A DNA stretch of 64,000 bases, taken from the NCBI GenBank assembly GCA_021298815.1, contig JAJTHE010000075.1:124001-188000 (forward strand), in the 5' to 3' direction. How positions within the stretch are numbered: the stretch's first letter is position 1; the number at the start of each line of letters is the position of its first letter. A program made the position numbers and the translations under genes. The notes below the pieces were generated by a model. The model was given only the letters and a program-made list of their open reading frames with translations, searched no databases and was not told the origin of the DNA. Below are positions 1 to 9,831 of this stretch, piece after piece. This DNA is from Betaproteobacteria bacterium. Its GTDB lineage: Bacteria > Pseudomonadota > Gammaproteobacteria > Burkholderiales > CAIKXV01.

Positions 1-150
1 GTGAACATGGGCGTGCTGCCGACCAAGGGCCTGACGCTGCCGATGCTGTCCTTCGGCGGCAGCGCGGTGCTCGCCAACTGCCTCGCCCTGGCGCTGCTGC
101 TGCGCGTCGACTACGAGAACCGGCGGCTGATGAAGGGCATGCCGGCATGA
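1..150 (+). CDS. ftsW: FtsW, C-terminal fragment (lipid II polymerase of the divisome)
   Basis: The first 50 codons are the 3' end of a gene whose start lies left of the window; the stop is TGA at 148-150. The peptide contains the motif [13 protein letters not shown] followed by SFGG, typical of the last periplasmic loop and final membrane helix of the SEDS family (FtsW/RodA). A hydrophobic stretch follows, then a short basic tail (RRLMKGMPA). FtsW is the septal peptidoglycan glycosyltransferase acting with the class B PBP FtsI. Directly upstream of murG is the normal place for ftsW in the dcw cluster, which separates it from RodA. Only the C-terminus is visible, so completeness cannot be judged. 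Confidence 0.93.
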   Translation: MNMGVLPTKGLTLPMLSFGGSAVLANCLALALLLRVDYENRRLMKGMPA

Positions 151-166
151 GCCACCTGGCGAGGGG

Positions 167-182
167 CCCCGCGCAAGCGGGG
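167..182 (+). other. Hairpin with GCAA tetraloop between ftsW and murG
   Basis: CCCCGC (167-172) and GCGGGG (177-182) form a perfect 6-bp stem closed by GCAA, a GNRA-type tetraloop. It lies in the 109-base gap between ftsW and murG. There is no T-run after it, so it is not a classical terminator; it could be an mRNA-processing or stability element. The rest of the gap shows only the murG ribosome-binding site GGAGG near 248-252. Confidence 0.3.
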
Positions 183-259
183 ATCGACGGCAAGGCGATT
201 GCTGGCGGGCACCGACGGCTCGCCAATGGCATGAGTGGCTGCGCCGCGGAGGGGCCGGC

Positions 260-1342
260 ATGAGCGCGCCCCGCACGCTGATGGTGATGGCCGGCGGCAC
301 CGGCGGCCACATCTTCCCGGCGCTGGCGGTGGCGCAGTGGCTGCGCAGCGCCGGCTGGAACGTGGTCTGGCTCGGTTCGCCGCGCGGCATGGAGTCGACC
401 ATCGTCCCGCAGTACGGCTTCGAGATCGAGCCGGTGCGCTTCGGCGGCGTGCGCGGCAAGGGCGCGCTGCGCCTGCTGCGGCTGCCGATCGACCTGAACC
501 TCGCGTTCTGGCAGTGCGCACGGGTGATCTTCCGGCGTCGGCCCGACGTGGTGCTCGGCATGGGCGGCTACATCGCCTTCCCCGGTGGCATGATGGCCTC
601 GCTGCTGCGCCGGCCGCTGGTCATCCACGAGCAGAACTCGGTGCCGGGGCTGGCCAACCGCGTGCTGGCGCGCATCGCCGACCGCGTGCTGTGCGCGTTC
701 CCGGGCGCGCTCGGCAGGTCGGTCGACTCCGAGTGGACCGGCAATCCGGTGCGCGAGGGGATCGCCGCGGTGGCGCCGCCGGCCGAGCGCTTCGCCGATC
801 GCAGCGGCCCCCTGCGGCTGCTGGTGATCGGCGGCAGCCTGGGCGCGCAGGCACTCAACACCTGCGTGCCGGCCGCGATCGCCAGGCTTCCGATCGAGCG
901 CAGGCCGGTCGTGGTGCATCAGTCGGGCCGCGACCATCTGGATGCGCTGCAGGAACACTATGCACGCGCCGGCGTCGAGGCGACGCTGCTGCCTTTCATC
1001 GACGACATGGCACTGCGCTATGCCGAGGCCGACCTGGTCATCGCCCGCGCCGGGGCGACCACCATCGCCGAACTCGCCTGCGTCGGGCTCGCCTCGGTGC
1101 TGGTGCCCTTCCCGCATGCGGTGGACGACCACCAGACGGTAAACGCGCGCTTCCTGGTCGAGCGAGGTGCCGCCTGGCTGATCCCTCAGCCGGAGTGCAC
1201 GCCGGAACGGCTGGCCGCCGAACTCGACGCACTCGACCGTCCGAAACTGCTCGAGATGGCGCAGCGGGCGCGCGAGGTGGCGAAACCCGAAGCGACACGC
1301 CGCGTCGCCGAGGTCTGCATGGAGCTCGCCCATGCGTCATAA
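260..1342 (+). CDS. murG: MurG, lipid II synthase (UDP-GlcNAc transferase)
   Basis: The 360-residue product matches MurG length. MurG transfers N-acetylglucosamine from UDP-GlcNAc to lipid I on the inner face of the membrane, giving lipid II. The N-terminal glycine-rich acceptor loop GGTGGH is at residues 12-17, with a second [12 protein letters not shown] segment near 125-136. The C-terminal donor-binding half carries [11 protein letters not shown], the usual UDP-sugar signature. The ATG at 260 has GGAGG about 8 bases upstream, and the residues after it match family N-termini, so it is preferred over in-frame alternatives. The 3' end overlaps murC by 11 bases, implying translational coupling in the dcw operon. 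Confidence 0.97.
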   Translation: MSAPRTLMVMAGGTGGHIFPALAVAQWLRSAGWNVVWLGSPRGMESTIVPQYGFEIEPVRFGGVRGKGALRLLRLPIDLNLAFWQCARVIFRRRPDVVLGMGGYIAFPGGMMASLLRRPLVIHEQNSVPGLANRVLARIADRVLCAFPGALGRSVDSEWTGNPVREGIAAVAPPAERFADRSGPLRLLVIGGSLGAQALNTCVPAAIARLPIERRPVVVHQSGRDHLDALQEHYARAGVEATLLPFIDDMALRYAEADLVIARAGATTIAELACVGLASVLVPFPHAVDDHQTVNARFLVERGAAWLIPQPECTPERLAAELDALDRPKLLEMAQRAREVAKPEATRRVAEVCMELAHAS

Positions 1343-2744
1343 GGTGCGCCACGTGCATTTCGTCGGCATTGGCGGCAGCGGCATGTCCGGCATCGCCGAG
1401 GTGCTGGCCAACCTGGGCTATTCGGTCAGCGGCTCCGACCTCGCCGAGAGCGCGACCACGCGCCGGCTGCAGAAGGTCGGCATCCGCGTCGACATCGGCC
1501 ATGCGGCATGCCATGCGGCAGGCGCCGATGCGCTGGTGGTGTCGACCGCGGTGAAGGAAGACAACCCTGAACTGGTGGCCGCGCGTGCCGCGCGCACGCC
1601 GATCGTGCCGCGCGCGCTGATGCTCGCCGAACTGATGCGCTTGAAGCAGGGCATCGCCATCGCCGGCACCCACGGCAAGACCACCACCACCAGCCTGATC
1701 GCCAGCGTGCTCGCCGAAGGCGGGCTGGACCCGACCTTCGTCATCGGCGGCCGCCTGGAAGCGGCTGGCAGCAACGCAAAGCTCGGCAGCGGCGAGTTCC
1801 TGGTCGCCGAGGCCGACGAGTCGGACGCCTCGTTCCTGTACCTGACCCCGGTGGTGTCGGTCGTCACCAACATAGACGCCGACCACATGGAGACCTACGG
1901 CCAGGACTTCGGGCGCCTGAAGCAGGCCTTCGTCGACTTCCTGCAGCACCTGCCGTTCTACGGCAACGCGGTGCTGTGCATCGACGATGCCAACGTGCGC
2001 GAGATACTTCCGCGGATCGCCAAGCCGATCACCACCTACGGCCTCGCGCCCGGTGCGCAGGTGCAGGCGCATTCGATCGAGCACATCGAGGGAGGCCGGA
2101 TGCGCTTCAAGGTGGCGCGCGTGAATGGCACCACCTGGCCGGAGCTGGACGTGGTGCTCAACCTGCCGGGCGTGCACAACGTGCAGAACGCGCTGGCCGC
2201 GATCGCGGTCGGCATGGAAGTCGGCGTCGACGATGCGGCGATCGTGCGTGCGCTGGCCGAGTTCCGCGGCGTCGGCCGGCGCTTCCAGCGCTGGGGCGAG
2301 GTCGGCGTGCCCGGCACCAGCGGAACCTTCACGCTGGTCGACGACTACGGGCACCATCCGGTCGAGATGGCCGCGACGCTCGCCGCCGCGCGCGGTGCCT
2401 TCCCCGGGCGCCGGCTGGTGCTGGCGTTCCAGCCGCATCGCTACACGCGCACCCGCGACTGCTTCGAGGATTTCGCGCGCGTGCTGTCGACCGTCGATGC
2501 ACTGGTGCTCACCGATGTCTATGCGGCCGGAGAAGCGCCGATCGTCGCGGCGGACGGACGTGCGCTGGCGCGCGCGGTGCGCGTCGGCGGCAAGGTGGAG
2601 CCGGTGTTCATCGAGTCGATCGGCGAACTGCCGGGCGCGATCGCGGCCATCGTGCAGCCCGGCGACGTCGTGCTGACCATGGGTGCCGGCTCGATCGGCG
2701 GCGTCCCGGCACAGTTGCGCGCGCTGCAGCAGGCGGCAGGATGA
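1332..2744 (+). CDS. murC: MurC, UDP-N-acetylmuramate--L-alanine ligase
   Basis: A 470-residue cytoplasmic Mur ligase adding L-alanine to UDP-MurNAc with ATP hydrolysis. The N-terminal Rossmann-like UDP-binding loop [14 protein letters not shown] starts at residue 12. The central ATPase P-loop [10 protein letters not shown] is at 112-121, and EADESDASF and the [10 protein letters not shown] region are typical MurC metal- and substrate-binding segments. The C-terminal domain contains the conserved DDYGHHP motif and QPHRYTRT. The start overlaps murG by 11 bases and the stop overlaps murB by 4 (ATGA). Length and motifs are standard. Confidence 0.98.
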   Translation: MRHKVRHVHFVGIGGSGMSGIAEVLANLGYSVSGSDLAESATTRRLQKVGIRVDIGHAACHAAGADALVVSTAVKEDNPELVAARAARTPIVPRALMLAELMRLKQGIAIAGTHGKTTTTSLIASVLAEGGLDPTFVIGGRLEAAGSNAKLGSGEFLVAEADESDASFLYLTPVVSVVTNIDADHMETYGQDFGRLKQAFVDFLQHLPFYGNAVLCIDDANVREILPRIAKPITTYGLAPGAQVQAHSIEHIEGGRMRFKVARVNGTTWPELDVVLNLPGVHNVQNALAAIAVGMEVGVDDAAIVRALAEFRGVGRRFQRWGEVGVPGTSGTFTLVDDYGHHPVEMAATLAAARGAFPGRRLVLAFQPHRYTRTRDCFEDFARVLSTVDALVLTDVYAAGEAPIVAADGRALARAVRVGGKVEPVFIESIGELPGAIAAIVQPGDVVLTMGAGSIGGVPAQLRALQQAAG

Positions 2745-3766
2745 ACATGGCCGAGACCCTCCAGTTCACCTCGAAGCCGGCGTCGCTGCGCGGCGTGCTG
2801 CGCAGCGACGTGCCGATGGCCAGGCATGTGAGCTGGCGCGCCGGCGGCAGCGCCGACCGTGTCTACGTACCGGCCGACCTGCCCGACTTCGCCGCCTTCC
2901 TGCGCGCGACGCCGCGCGGCGAGCCGGTGCTGGTGGTCGGCCTGGGCAGCAACCTGCTGGTGCGCGACGGTGGTTTCCGCGGCACGGTGGTGCTGCTGCA
3001 CGCAGTGCTGTCCTCGGTCTCGCTGGTGCCTTCGGCGAACGCCGGTGCGCACGTGGACGATGCGCCGGTCGATGTGTGCTTCGAGGCGGGCGTCGCCTGT
3101 CCGAAGGTCGCGCGCTTCGCCGCGATGCACGGGCTGGAGGGCGCGGAATTCCTCGCCGGCATCCCGGGGACCATGGGCGGCGCGCTGGCGATGAACGCCG
3201 GCTGCTACGGTGCGCAGACCTGGGAGCGGGTGATGCGCGCGACGATGGTCACCCGCGACGGGGCCCTGGTCGAGCGGATGCCGGATGCATTCGACCTCGG
3301 CTACCGTCACGTGGCGCTCGCGCCCGCAGCGACGACCGCCAAGGCCGGCACGAACGCCACGACTCCCGCGACCATTTCCACGCCGCCGGTGCTGGGCGAG
3401 GACGAATGGTTCGTCGGCGCGACGATGCGCCTGGATGCGGGAGACGGGGCACGTTCACGCGCGCGCATCAAGGCCTTCCTGTCGCGCCGCATCGCGACCC
3501 AGCCGCTGCAGCAGCCCAATGCGGGTTCGGTGTTCCGCAACCCGCCCGGCGACCATGCGGCGCGGCTGATCGAATCGTGCGGGCTCAAGGGCATGGCCGT
3601 CGGCGGTGCCGAGGTATCGGCGCGCCACGCGAACTTCATCGTCAACCGCGGGGGCGCGACCGCGTCCGATATAGAGGCACTGATCGTGGCGGTGCGGGAA
3701 CGCGTGCGGGCGGACACCGGGATCGAACTGGTGCCGGAAGTGCGCATCGTCGGAGAGCGGCAATGA
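2741..3766 (+). CDS. murB: MurB, UDP-N-acetylenolpyruvoylglucosamine reductase
   Basis: A 341-residue FAD enzyme that reduces UDP-GlcNAc-enolpyruvate to UDP-MurNAc with NADPH. Visible hallmarks are the FAD-binding [12 protein letters not shown] segment, [18 protein letters not shown], and the C-terminal [11 protein letters not shown] and [10 protein letters not shown] motifs; the serine in GSVFRNP is the expected proton donor. The start ATG (2741) overlaps the murC stop. One oddity is a low-complexity Ala/Thr-rich stretch of about 30 residues just before the [12 protein letters not shown] segment. It is probably a lineage-specific loop and leaves the catalytic motifs intact. Confidence 0.97.
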   Translation: MNMAETLQFTSKPASLRGVLRSDVPMARHVSWRAGGSADRVYVPADLPDFAAFLRATPRGEPVLVVGLGSNLLVRDGGFRGTVVLLHAVLSSVSLVPSANAGAHVDDAPVDVCFEAGVACPKVARFAAMHGLEGAEFLAGIPGTMGGALAMNAGCYGAQTWERVMRATMVTRDGALVERMPDAFDLGYRHVALAPAATTAKAGTNATTPATISTPPVLGEDEWFVGATMRLDAGDGARSRARIKAFLSRRIATQPLQQPNAGSVFRNPPGDHAARLIESCGLKGMAVGGAEVSARHANFIVNRGGATASDIEALIVAVRERVRADTGIELVPEVRIVGERQ

Positions 3767-4683
3767 GCGGCATGGCGAAGTTCGGCAAGGTGGCGGTCCT
3801 GCTCGGCGGACGCAGCGCGGAGCGCGAGATCTCGCTGCTGTCGGGCAATGCGGTACTGGCTGCGCTGCGCGCAAGCGGCGTCGACGCGCATCCGTTCGAT
3901 CCGGCCGAGCGCAGCGTGTTCGAACTGGCCGCCGAAGGCTTCGACCGCGCGTTCATCTCGCTGCACGGGCGCTACGGCGAGGATGGCACGGTGCAGGGTG
4001 CGCTGGAACTGCTCGGCATCCCGTACACCGGCAGCGGCGTCGCGGCCTCGGCGCTGTCGATGGACAAGCTGCGCACGAAGATGGTCTGGGTGGCCGGCGG
4101 TGTGCCGACCCCGGCCTGGGAGGTGCTCACCGCGGCGTCCGATCCGGCAGCGGTGGTGGCGAAGGTCGGCCTGCCGATGATCGTGAAGCCCGGCCGCGAG
4201 GGTTCGACGCTCGGCCTGACCAAGGTGACCGACGCGTCGCAGGTGCATGCCGCCTGGCAGCACGCGGCCTCGTTCGACCCGCTGGTGCTGGCCGAGGCGT
4301 TCATCGCCGGGCGCGAGCTGACCGCCGGCTTCCTCGGCGACCAGGCGCTGCCGCTGATCCGCATCGAGGCGCCGCAGGGCAACTACGACTACCAGAACAA
4401 GTACTTCAGCGACGAGACGCGCTACCACTGCCCGAGCGGGCTCGATGCCGCGCAGGAAGCGGCGATCCAGGCGCTGACGATGCGCGCCGCCGCGCTGCTC
4501 GGCTGCGAGGGCTGGGGGCGCGCCGACCTGATCCTGCGCGAAGACGGCTCGGTGCAGATGCTCGAGATGAACACCTCGCCCGGCATGACCGGCCACAGCC
4601 TGGTGCCGATGGCGGCGCGCCAGGCCGGGCTGTCGTTCGAGCAGCTGGTGCTGCGCATCCTGGAGATGGCCCATGTTGGCTGA
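3763..4683 (+). CDS. ddl: D-alanine--D-alanine ligase
   Basis: A 306-residue ATP-grasp ligase making D-Ala-D-Ala for the peptidoglycan stem peptide. The N-terminus [20 protein letters not shown], the [12 protein letters not shown] segment, the ATP-binding lysine region [14 protein letters not shown] and the C-terminal metal-binding [16 protein letters not shown] are all diagnostic. The start ATG overlaps the murB stop by 4 bases and the 3' end overlaps ftsQ by 11. This compact DdlB-type position between murB and ftsQ is usual in beta- and gammaproteobacteria. Confidence 0.97.
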   Translation: MSGMAKFGKVAVLLGGRSAEREISLLSGNAVLAALRASGVDAHPFDPAERSVFELAAEGFDRAFISLHGRYGEDGTVQGALELLGIPYTGSGVAASALSMDKLRTKMVWVAGGVPTPAWEVLTAASDPAAVVAKVGLPMIVKPGREGSTLGLTKVTDASQVHAAWQHAASFDPLVLAEAFIAGRELTAGFLGDQALPLIRIEAPQGNYDYQNKYFSDETRYHCPSGLDAAQEAAIQALTMRAAALLGCEGWGRADLILREDGSVQMLEMNTSPGMTGHSLVPMAARQAGLSFEQLVLRILEMAHVG

Positions 4684-5464
4684 CGCCTGGGACCGTCCAG
4701 GCCTGCTCAACGCCGCCGCGAACACGCTTTACGGCATCGCCACGGTGCTCGGGCTGTATGCGCTGTTCTTCCTGGTCATCCACCTGCCGATCTTCCCGGT
4801 GAAGGAAGTGCGGGTGCTGGGCGAGCTGCAGAACGTCACCCGCGAGCAGATCGAGGTGACGGTGCGCAAGCAGCTCACCGGCAACTTCTTCACCGTGGAC
4901 ATCGCCGGTGCGCGCAAGGCGTTCGAGCGCCTGCCGTGGGTGCGCCGGGTGGAAGTGCGCCGCGTATGGCCCGACCGCCTGCATGTCGCGCTCGACGAGC
5001 ATGTCGCGATCGCGCGCTGGGGCGATTCCGGCCTGGTCAATTCCCATGGCGAGGTGTTCTCCGCTGCCTCGGATGCGCGGCTGCCGGTGTTCAACGGCCC
5101 GCCGGGCAGCGCCGCCGAGATCGCGCGCCGCTATGCCTGGTTCCGCGAGGAACTGGCGCGGGTGCGCCAGGCGCCGGCCGAGATCACGCTGTCGCAGCGC
5201 CGTGCGTGGGAGCTGCGCCTCACCAGCGGCCTGCTGCTGAAGCTGGGCCGCGACCAGGTCAACGAGCGGATGGCGACCTTCCTGTCGGTGTACGAGGGCA
5301 CGGTCGCACCCGTGTCCACCCGCCTGGACTACGTCGACCTCCGCTACCCGAACGGCTTCGCGGTGCGCATCAGCGACGCACGCGAAGCGGCGAAGGACAG
5401 GCGCGGCGACGGCAGGCCGAGCCCGCGCGGCGTCGAACCGAAACCTGTGGAGCGCCGGTCATGA
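4673..5464 (+). CDS. ftsQ: FtsQ, divisome POTRA-domain protein
   Basis: A 263-residue bitopic membrane protein. A short cytoplasmic N-terminus is followed by one membrane helix at about residues 20-42, then a POTRA-like domain ([19 protein letters not shown]) and the FtsQ beta domain with [24 protein letters not shown]. FtsQ links early and late divisome proteins through FtsB and FtsL. The tail after about residue 240 is charged and probably disordered. It sits between ddl and ftsA, overlaps both by a few bases, and is assigned as much by position as by motif. Confidence 0.95.
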   Translation: MLADAWDRPGLLNAAANTLYGIATVLGLYALFFLVIHLPIFPVKEVRVLGELQNVTREQIEVTVRKQLTGNFFTVDIAGARKAFERLPWVRRVEVRRVWPDRLHVALDEHVAIARWGDSGLVNSHGEVFSAASDARLPVFNGPPGSAAEIARRYAWFREELARVRQAPAEITLSQRRAWELRLTSGLLLKLGRDQVNERMATFLSVYEGTVAPVSTRLDYVDLRYPNGFAVRISDAREAAKDRRGDGRPSPRGVEPKPVERRS

Positions 5465-6699
5465 GCAAGATCCGAGATAGCAAGAACCTGATCGTCGGCC
5501 TGGACATCGGCACGTCGAAGATCGTTGCCATCGTCGCCGAGGTGAAGCCGGGCGGCGAGCTCGAGATCATCGGCATGGGTCAGCACCCGTCCCGGGGCCT
5601 GAAGAAGGGCGTGGTGGTCAACATCGACTCGACGGTGCTCTCCATCCAGCGCGCGCTGGAGGAGGCCGAGCTGATGGCCGACTGCAAGATCAAGGATGTC
5701 TACGCCGGCATCGCGGGCAGCCACATCAAGAGCTTCAATTCGCACGGCATGGTGGCGATCAAGGACAAGGAAGTCACCCAGACCGACGTGGACCGCGTGA
5801 TCGAGACCGCCAAGGCGGTGAGCATCCCGAACGACCAGCAGATCCTGCACATCCTGAACCAGGAATTCATCATCGATGGCCAGGAGGACGTGCGCGAGCC
5901 GCTGGGCATGAGCGGCGTGCGGCTCGAGGTGAAGGTGCACATCGTCACCGGCGCGGTGTCGGCCGCGCAGAACATCGTCAAGTGCGTGCGCCGCTGCGGG
6001 CTCGAGGTGGCCGACCTGATCCTGCAGCCGCTGGCCTCGGCCTGGGCGGTGCTGTCCGAGGACGAGAAGGACCTCGGGGTGTGCCTGGTCGACATCGGCG
6101 GCGGCACGACCGATATCGCGGTGTTCTCGCAGGGTGCGATCCGCCACACGGCGGTGATCCCGATCGCCGGCGACCAGATCACCAACGACATCGCGATGGC
6201 GCTGCGCACCCCGACCAAGGATGCCGAGGACATCAAGGTGCGCTACGGCTGCGCGCTGGCCAAGCTCGCCGACGCGCGCGAGATGGTCGAGGTGCCGGGC
6301 GTCGGCGACCGCGGCGCGCGCGAGATGTCGCGCCAGACGCTGGCCGAGGTGATCGAGCCGCGCGTCGAGGAACTGTATTCGCTGGTGCAGGCGGAGCTGC
6401 GCCGCACCGCCTACGAGGAACTGCTGTCCTCCGGGATCGTGATCACCGGCGGCAGCGCGGCGATGCTCGGCATGGTCGAGCTCGGCGAGGAGGTGTTCCA
6501 CATGCCGGTGCGTGCCGGCGTGCCGCAGTATGCCGGCGGCCTGTCCGAGGTGGTGCGCAACCCGCGCTTCGCCACCGGCGTCGGGCTGCTGGTGGCAGGG
6601 CAGCGGCAGGTAATGCGCATGTCGACCTCGCGCGCCTCGCGCGGCCCGGTCGGCAATGCGCTGGCGAGCCTGAAGGGATGGTTCCAGGGGAATTTCTGA
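5461..6699 (+). CDS. ftsA: FtsA, actin-like membrane tether for FtsZ
   Basis: A 412-residue ATPase of the actin/Hsp70 fold. The phosphate-1 motif GLDIGTSKIVAIV is at about residues 13-25, the phosphate-2 motif VDIGGGTTDIAVF is in the middle, and the adenosine motif ITGGSAAMLGMVEL is near the C-terminus. The last residues (ASLKGWFQGNF) form the amphipathic membrane-targeting helix, so the protein is complete. FtsA recruits FtsZ to the membrane and signals to FtsQLB/FtsWI. The start ATG at 5461 overlaps the ftsQ stop. Confidence 0.98.
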   Translation: MSKIRDSKNLIVGLDIGTSKIVAIVAEVKPGGELEIIGMGQHPSRGLKKGVVVNIDSTVLSIQRALEEAELMADCKIKDVYAGIAGSHIKSFNSHGMVAIKDKEVTQTDVDRVIETAKAVSIPNDQQILHILNQEFIIDGQEDVREPLGMSGVRLEVKVHIVTGAVSAAQNIVKCVRRCGLEVADLILQPLASAWAVLSEDEKDLGVCLVDIGGGTTDIAVFSQGAIRHTAVIPIAGDQITNDIAMALRTPTKDAEDIKVRYGCALAKLADAREMVEVPGVGDRGAREMSRQTLAEVIEPRVEELYSLVQAELRRTAYEELLSSGIVITGGSAAMLGMVELGEEVFHMPVRAGVPQYAGGLSEVVRNPRFATGVGLLVAGQRQVMRMSTSRASRGPVGNALASLKGWFQGNF

Positions 6700-6746
6700 G
6701 GCGCGCGCGACGGCGGGCGCCCCGGCAGACGGTGAAGCAACGCGAC

Positions 6747-6780
6747 GGCAGCAAGGAAGCAGGCAGCAAGACGGCAGCAA
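6747..6780 (+). repeat. Three short GGCAGCAA direct repeats in the ftsA-ftsZ leader
   Basis: GGCAGCAA occurs at 6747-6754, 6762-6769 and 6773-6780 within the 130-base gap between ftsA and ftsZ. The gap is otherwise purine-rich and ends in the ftsZ ribosome-binding site. The repeats may be a leader-RNA or protein-binding feature, or chance low complexity. Confidence 0.4.
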
Positions 6781-6829
6781 CGGCATCGGCAGTACCTACA
6801 TGAGTTCAACCCGGCAAGAGGAGAAATCG

Positions 6830-8023
6830 ATGTTCGAGATTCTCGATTCGTCGAATCAAGAGGCGGTGATCAAGGTGATCGGCGTGGGCGGCTGCGGCGG
6901 CAATGCGGTCGACCACATGGTCCTCAGTGGCGTGCACGGCGTGGAGTTCATCTGCGCCAACACCGACGCGCAGGCGCTCAAGCGCTGCCAGTCGAAGAAC
7001 CAGCTGCACCTGGGCAGCGCGCTGACCAAGGGCCTGGGCGCGGGCGCGAACCCCGAGATCGGCCGCCAGGCGGCGATCGAGGACCGCGAGCGCATCGCCG
7101 AGGCGATCCGCGGCGCGGACATGCTGTTCCTGACCGCCGGCATGGGCGGCGGCACCGGCACCGGCGCAGCCCCGGTGGTGGCCGAGATCGCCAAGGAGAT
7201 GGGCATCCTGACCATCGCCGTGGTGACCAAGCCGTTCACCTTCGAGCGCAAGCGGGTGCGCGTGGCGCAGGAAGGCATCGAGGCGCTGTCGCAGTTCGTC
7301 GACTCGCTGATCGTGATCCCGAACGACAAGCTGATGGAAGTGCTCGGCGCGGACGTGACGATGCAGGACGCGTTCAAGGCGGCCAACGAGGTGCTGCACG
7401 GCGCGGTGGCCGGCATCGCCGAGATCATCACGCTGCCGGGAATGATCAACGTCGACTTCGCCGACGTTCGCACGGTGATGTCCGAGACCGGCATCGCGAT
7501 GATGGGTTCGGGCAGCGCCTCGGGCGTGGACCGCGCAAAGATCGCCGCCGAACAGGCCGTGGCCTGCCCGCTGCTCGAGAACATCGACCTGAACAACGCG
7601 CGCGGCGTGCTGGTGAACGTGTCCGGCGCGGCGTCCAAGCTGAAGCTGGGCGAAATCCACGAGGTGATGGACACCGTCAGCGAATTCCTCGCCGACGACG
7701 CCACCACCATCGTCGGTTCGGTGTTCGACGAGGAGATGGGCGACTCGATCCGCGTAACCATCGTCGCCACCGGCCTGGGCAACGCGGTCAACCGCGCCCA
7801 GCCCAAGGCGTTCACCGTGGTGAAGACCGGGACCGACAACAGCCCGGTCGAGATGGTCGCACATGGCGCCGGTGCGGCTGCCGGCGTGAACTACGGCGAA
7901 CTGGACGTGCCGGTGGTGTTCCGGCGCAAGACGCGCGACGCATCGGCGACGGTCGAGGCGCTCAAGCAGTCCGGGCTGGAGATGTACGACATCCCCGCCT
8001 TCCTGCGCAAGCAGGCGGACTGA
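6830..8023 (+). CDS. ftsZ: FtsZ, tubulin-like division GTPase
   Basis: A 397-residue protein forming the Z-ring. The GTP-binding signature GGGTGTG lies at residues 106-112 and VIGVGGCGGNAV at about 16-27. The C-terminal peptide DIPAFLRKQAD is the conserved tail bound by FtsA, ZipA and ZapD. An in-frame ATG exists 30 bases upstream (6800), but the start at 6830 has a strong ribosome-binding site (AGAGGAGAAA) about 6 bases away and gives the standard MFEILD-type N-terminus. zapD, whose product bundles FtsZ, is also in this window at 31.1 kb. Confidence 0.98.
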   Translation: MFEILDSSNQEAVIKVIGVGGCGGNAVDHMVLSGVHGVEFICANTDAQALKRCQSKNQLHLGSALTKGLGAGANPEIGRQAAIEDRERIAEAIRGADMLFLTAGMGGGTGTGAAPVVAEIAKEMGILTIAVVTKPFTFERKRVRVAQEGIEALSQFVDSLIVIPNDKLMEVLGADVTMQDAFKAANEVLHGAVAGIAEIITLPGMINVDFADVRTVMSETGIAMMGSGSASGVDRAKIAAEQAVACPLLENIDLNNARGVLVNVSGAASKLKLGEIHEVMDTVSEFLADDATTIVGSVFDEEMGDSIRVTIVATGLGNAVNRAQPKAFTVVKTGTDNSPVEMVAHGAGAAAGVNYGELDVPVVFRRKTRDASATVEALKQSGLEMYDIPAFLRKQAD

Positions 8024-8045
8024 CCGGGCAGGGCTGCAAAGGGAG

Positions 8046-8072
8046 CGGGGATGCGCCGGGCATCCCCGTTTC
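8046..8072 (+). terminator. Probable terminator after ftsZ
   Basis: CGGGGATGC (8046-8054) pairs perfectly with GCATCCCCG (8060-8068) around a 5-base loop, and a short TTT follows. The position just after the ftsZ stop and just before an apparent lpxC promoter suits partial termination of the dcw transcript. The T-tract is poor, so it may be an attenuator or an RNA 3'-end stabiliser. Confidence 0.5.
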
Positions 8073-8076
8073 CCGG

Positions 8077-8103
8077 TTGTCCTCGCCGGATAAGCGTTAA
8101 AAT
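8077..8103 (+). promoter_or_regulatory. Candidate sigma-70 promoter for lpxC
   Basis: TTGTCC (8077-8082) and TAAAAT (8098-8103) resemble -35 and -10 boxes with a somewhat short 15-base spacer. They lie 47 bases before the lpxC start and directly after the ftsZ hairpin. The AT content around 8091-8103 stands out in this GC-rich region. Confidence 0.35.
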
Positions 8104-8149
8104 CCAGATGCCGGCTTTAGTATAGCGAGTCCGGAGCCAGACCAGAAAA

Positions 8150-9061
8150 ATGCTCAGACAACGCACCCTCAAGACGAAGATCAGCACAACCGGCGTCGGC
8201 CTGCACACCGGCCGCAAGGTCGAGATGACCCTGCGCCCGGCTGCGCCCGATACCGGCATCGTGTTCCACCGGACAGACCTGCCCGGTGCGGCCGACCTGC
8301 CGGCGCTTGCGCACGGGGTGACGGATACCCGCCTGGCGACCTGCCTGGGCGAGGGCGAGAACAAGGTCTGGACCATCGAGCACCTGATGTCGGCACTGGC
8401 CGGCCTGGGCATCGACAACCTGCATGTCGACCTGTCCGGCCCCGAACTGCCGATCATGGACGGCAGCGCCGGCCCGTTCGTGTTCCTGGTGCAGTCGGCC
8501 GGCATCGAGGAGCAGGCCGCGCCCAAGCGGTTCATCCGCGTCATCAAGCCGGTCGAGGTGGTCCAGGGCGACAAGGTGGCACGCTTCGATCCGTTCGAAG
8601 GCTTCCGGATCACCCTGTCGATCGACTTCAAGCATCCGGTGTTCGAACGCTCGGGCAACAAGGCGGTCGTCGATTTCGCCGACCAGTCCTACCTGCGGGA
8701 AGTCAGTCGCGCCCGCACCTTCGGCTTCATGCAGGATGTCGAGGCTATGCGCGCCCAGGGGCTTGCGATGGGCGGCACGCTCGACAACGCGGTGGTGATG
8801 GATGAATACCGGGTACTCAACCCGGACGGCCTGCGCTACGCCGACGAGTTCGTGAAGCACAAGGTCCTCGACTGCGTCGGCGACCTGTACCTGCTCGGCC
8901 ATCCGGTGATCGGCGCCTTTTCCGGCCACAAGACCGGCCATGCGATGAACAACCAGCTGCTGCGTGCGCTGCTGGCCGATGCCGGCGCGTTCGAGACCGT
9001 CACCTTCGAACAGCAGGACCGCGCGCCCGCGTTCGCCCGGCTGCAGCCTGCCCTCGGCTGA
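8150..9061 (+). CDS. lpxC: LpxC, UDP-3-O-acyl-GlcNAc deacetylase
   Basis: A 303-residue zinc amidase catalysing the committed step of lipid A synthesis, removing the N-acetyl group from UDP-3-O-acyl-GlcNAc. The zinc ligands are visible as H78 ([11 protein letters not shown]), H237 and D241 (HKVLD); H264 in GHKTGHAM is the catalytic base. The N-terminal motif TTGVGLHTG and the MDGSAGPF segment are also conserved. It follows ftsZ after a terminator-like hairpin and an apparent promoter of its own. The N-terminus MLRQRTLKT matches the family, so the start is secure. Confidence 0.98.
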   Translation: MLRQRTLKTKISTTGVGLHTGRKVEMTLRPAAPDTGIVFHRTDLPGAADLPALAHGVTDTRLATCLGEGENKVWTIEHLMSALAGLGIDNLHVDLSGPELPIMDGSAGPFVFLVQSAGIEEQAAPKRFIRVIKPVEVVQGDKVARFDPFEGFRITLSIDFKHPVFERSGNKAVVDFADQSYLREVSRARTFGFMQDVEAMRAQGLAMGGTLDNAVVMDEYRVLNPDGLRYADEFVKHKVLDCVGDLYLLGHPVIGAFSGHKTGHAMNNQLLRALLADAGAFETVTFEQQDRAPAFARLQPALG

Positions 9062-9067
9062 ACGCCG

Positions 9068-9256
9068 GTGGCGATCGTCATCCGCCTGATCCTGTTCGCG
9101 GTGATCGCGACGATCGGCGTGTCGCTGGTCGCCTATGTGTTCACCGGTCAGCGGAAGTACCTGACCTTCGCCTGGAACGCGTTCCGCATCTGCGTGATCT
9201 TCCTGCTCGCGATGGGCCTGCTACTGATCCTGGAACGGGTCGTCCTGGCTATCTAG
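9068..9256 (+). CDS. Small two-helix membrane protein, function unknown
   Basis: A 62-residue protein starting with GTG, 6 bases after the lpxC stop, hence probably co-transcribed. It is almost entirely hydrophobic: helix 1 is about residues 3-24 (IRLILFAVIATIGVSLVAYVF), then a short polar GQRKYLTFAWN loop, then helix 2 at about residues 38-60. No catalytic motif is present. The clean two-helix layout and tight spacing argue for a real gene, but no function can be assigned. No strong ribosome-binding site is seen, which fits coupled translation. Confidence 0.6.
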   Translation: MAIVIRLILFAVIATIGVSLVAYVFTGQRKYLTFAWNAFRICVIFLLAMGLLLILERVVLAI

Positions 9257-9294
9257 ACGACAAGCTCACCCGCGCCGGCTTCGTCAGGGTTGTA

Positions 9295-9738
9295 TCAGCG
9301 CCGGGCCGGTTTTCGCGTTCCGAGGGCCTCCAGGGCCTTTTTCAGCCGAAGATCGCTGACGTTCGCTGCAAGGTCCATCAAGTCTGCGCGCGTACGGTCC
9401 GATAAGGGCGAAGGCGGCGGCAGCTCCGCGACCGTGCCTGCACGGGCCTCGCCCGGTTGCACCTGCACCTTGATTGTCGTAACCTCCCGCTCGCTTTTGC
9501 GGATTTCTGCCGCAAGCCTCGGTGCCATTTGACTCACTGAGGTCGCCACTGCAGGGCTCGAAGTCACGATTGTCAGTACGCCGTCGCGCAAAGCGGCGAC
9601 CGAAACACAACCCGAAACCCAAACCGGAAGCAGTTCGTCCAGTCGAGCCTGCAGCCTCCCGAGGCGCCGGGCTTCTCCGTGCAGGATCCGCAGTCGGTCT
9701 TCCGACTGCACGAAGTCGCCGACCGATCGCGAGCTCAT
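9295..9738 (-). CDS. DciA-like DUF721 protein (putative DnaB-loader family)
   Basis: A small basic protein of 147 residues if it starts at ATG 9738 (MSSRSVGDFVQSEDRL); the frame stays open further upstream to 9804. The LRILHGEARRLGRLQARLDELLPVWVSGCVSVAALRDGVLTI region, with a following VATSVSQMAPRLAAEI, resembles the DUF721/DciA fold, a KH-like domain that helps load the replicative helicase in bacteria lacking DnaC. The gene is convergent with the lpxC operon and divergent from the M23 peptidase, a common location for this family in betaproteobacteria. The C-terminal 50 residues look like a disordered basic tail. Family assignment is moderate; the start is uncertain. Confidence 0.65.
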   Translation of the reverse strand: MSSRSVGDFVQSEDRLRILHGEARRLGRLQARLDELLPVWVSGCVSVAALRDGVLTIVTSSPAVATSVSQMAPRLAAEIRKSEREVTTIKVQVQPGEARAGTVAELPPPSPLSDRTRADLMDLAANVSDLRLKKALEALGTRKPARR

Positions 9739-9831
9739 CGTGGCCGGGTCACCTGGAGTGACCGCCCGAGCATCGTGTTGCCACGGCGGCGGCAATGCCG
9801 GCACGGGTGGGATGAAGCGGAGGTACCAGGA

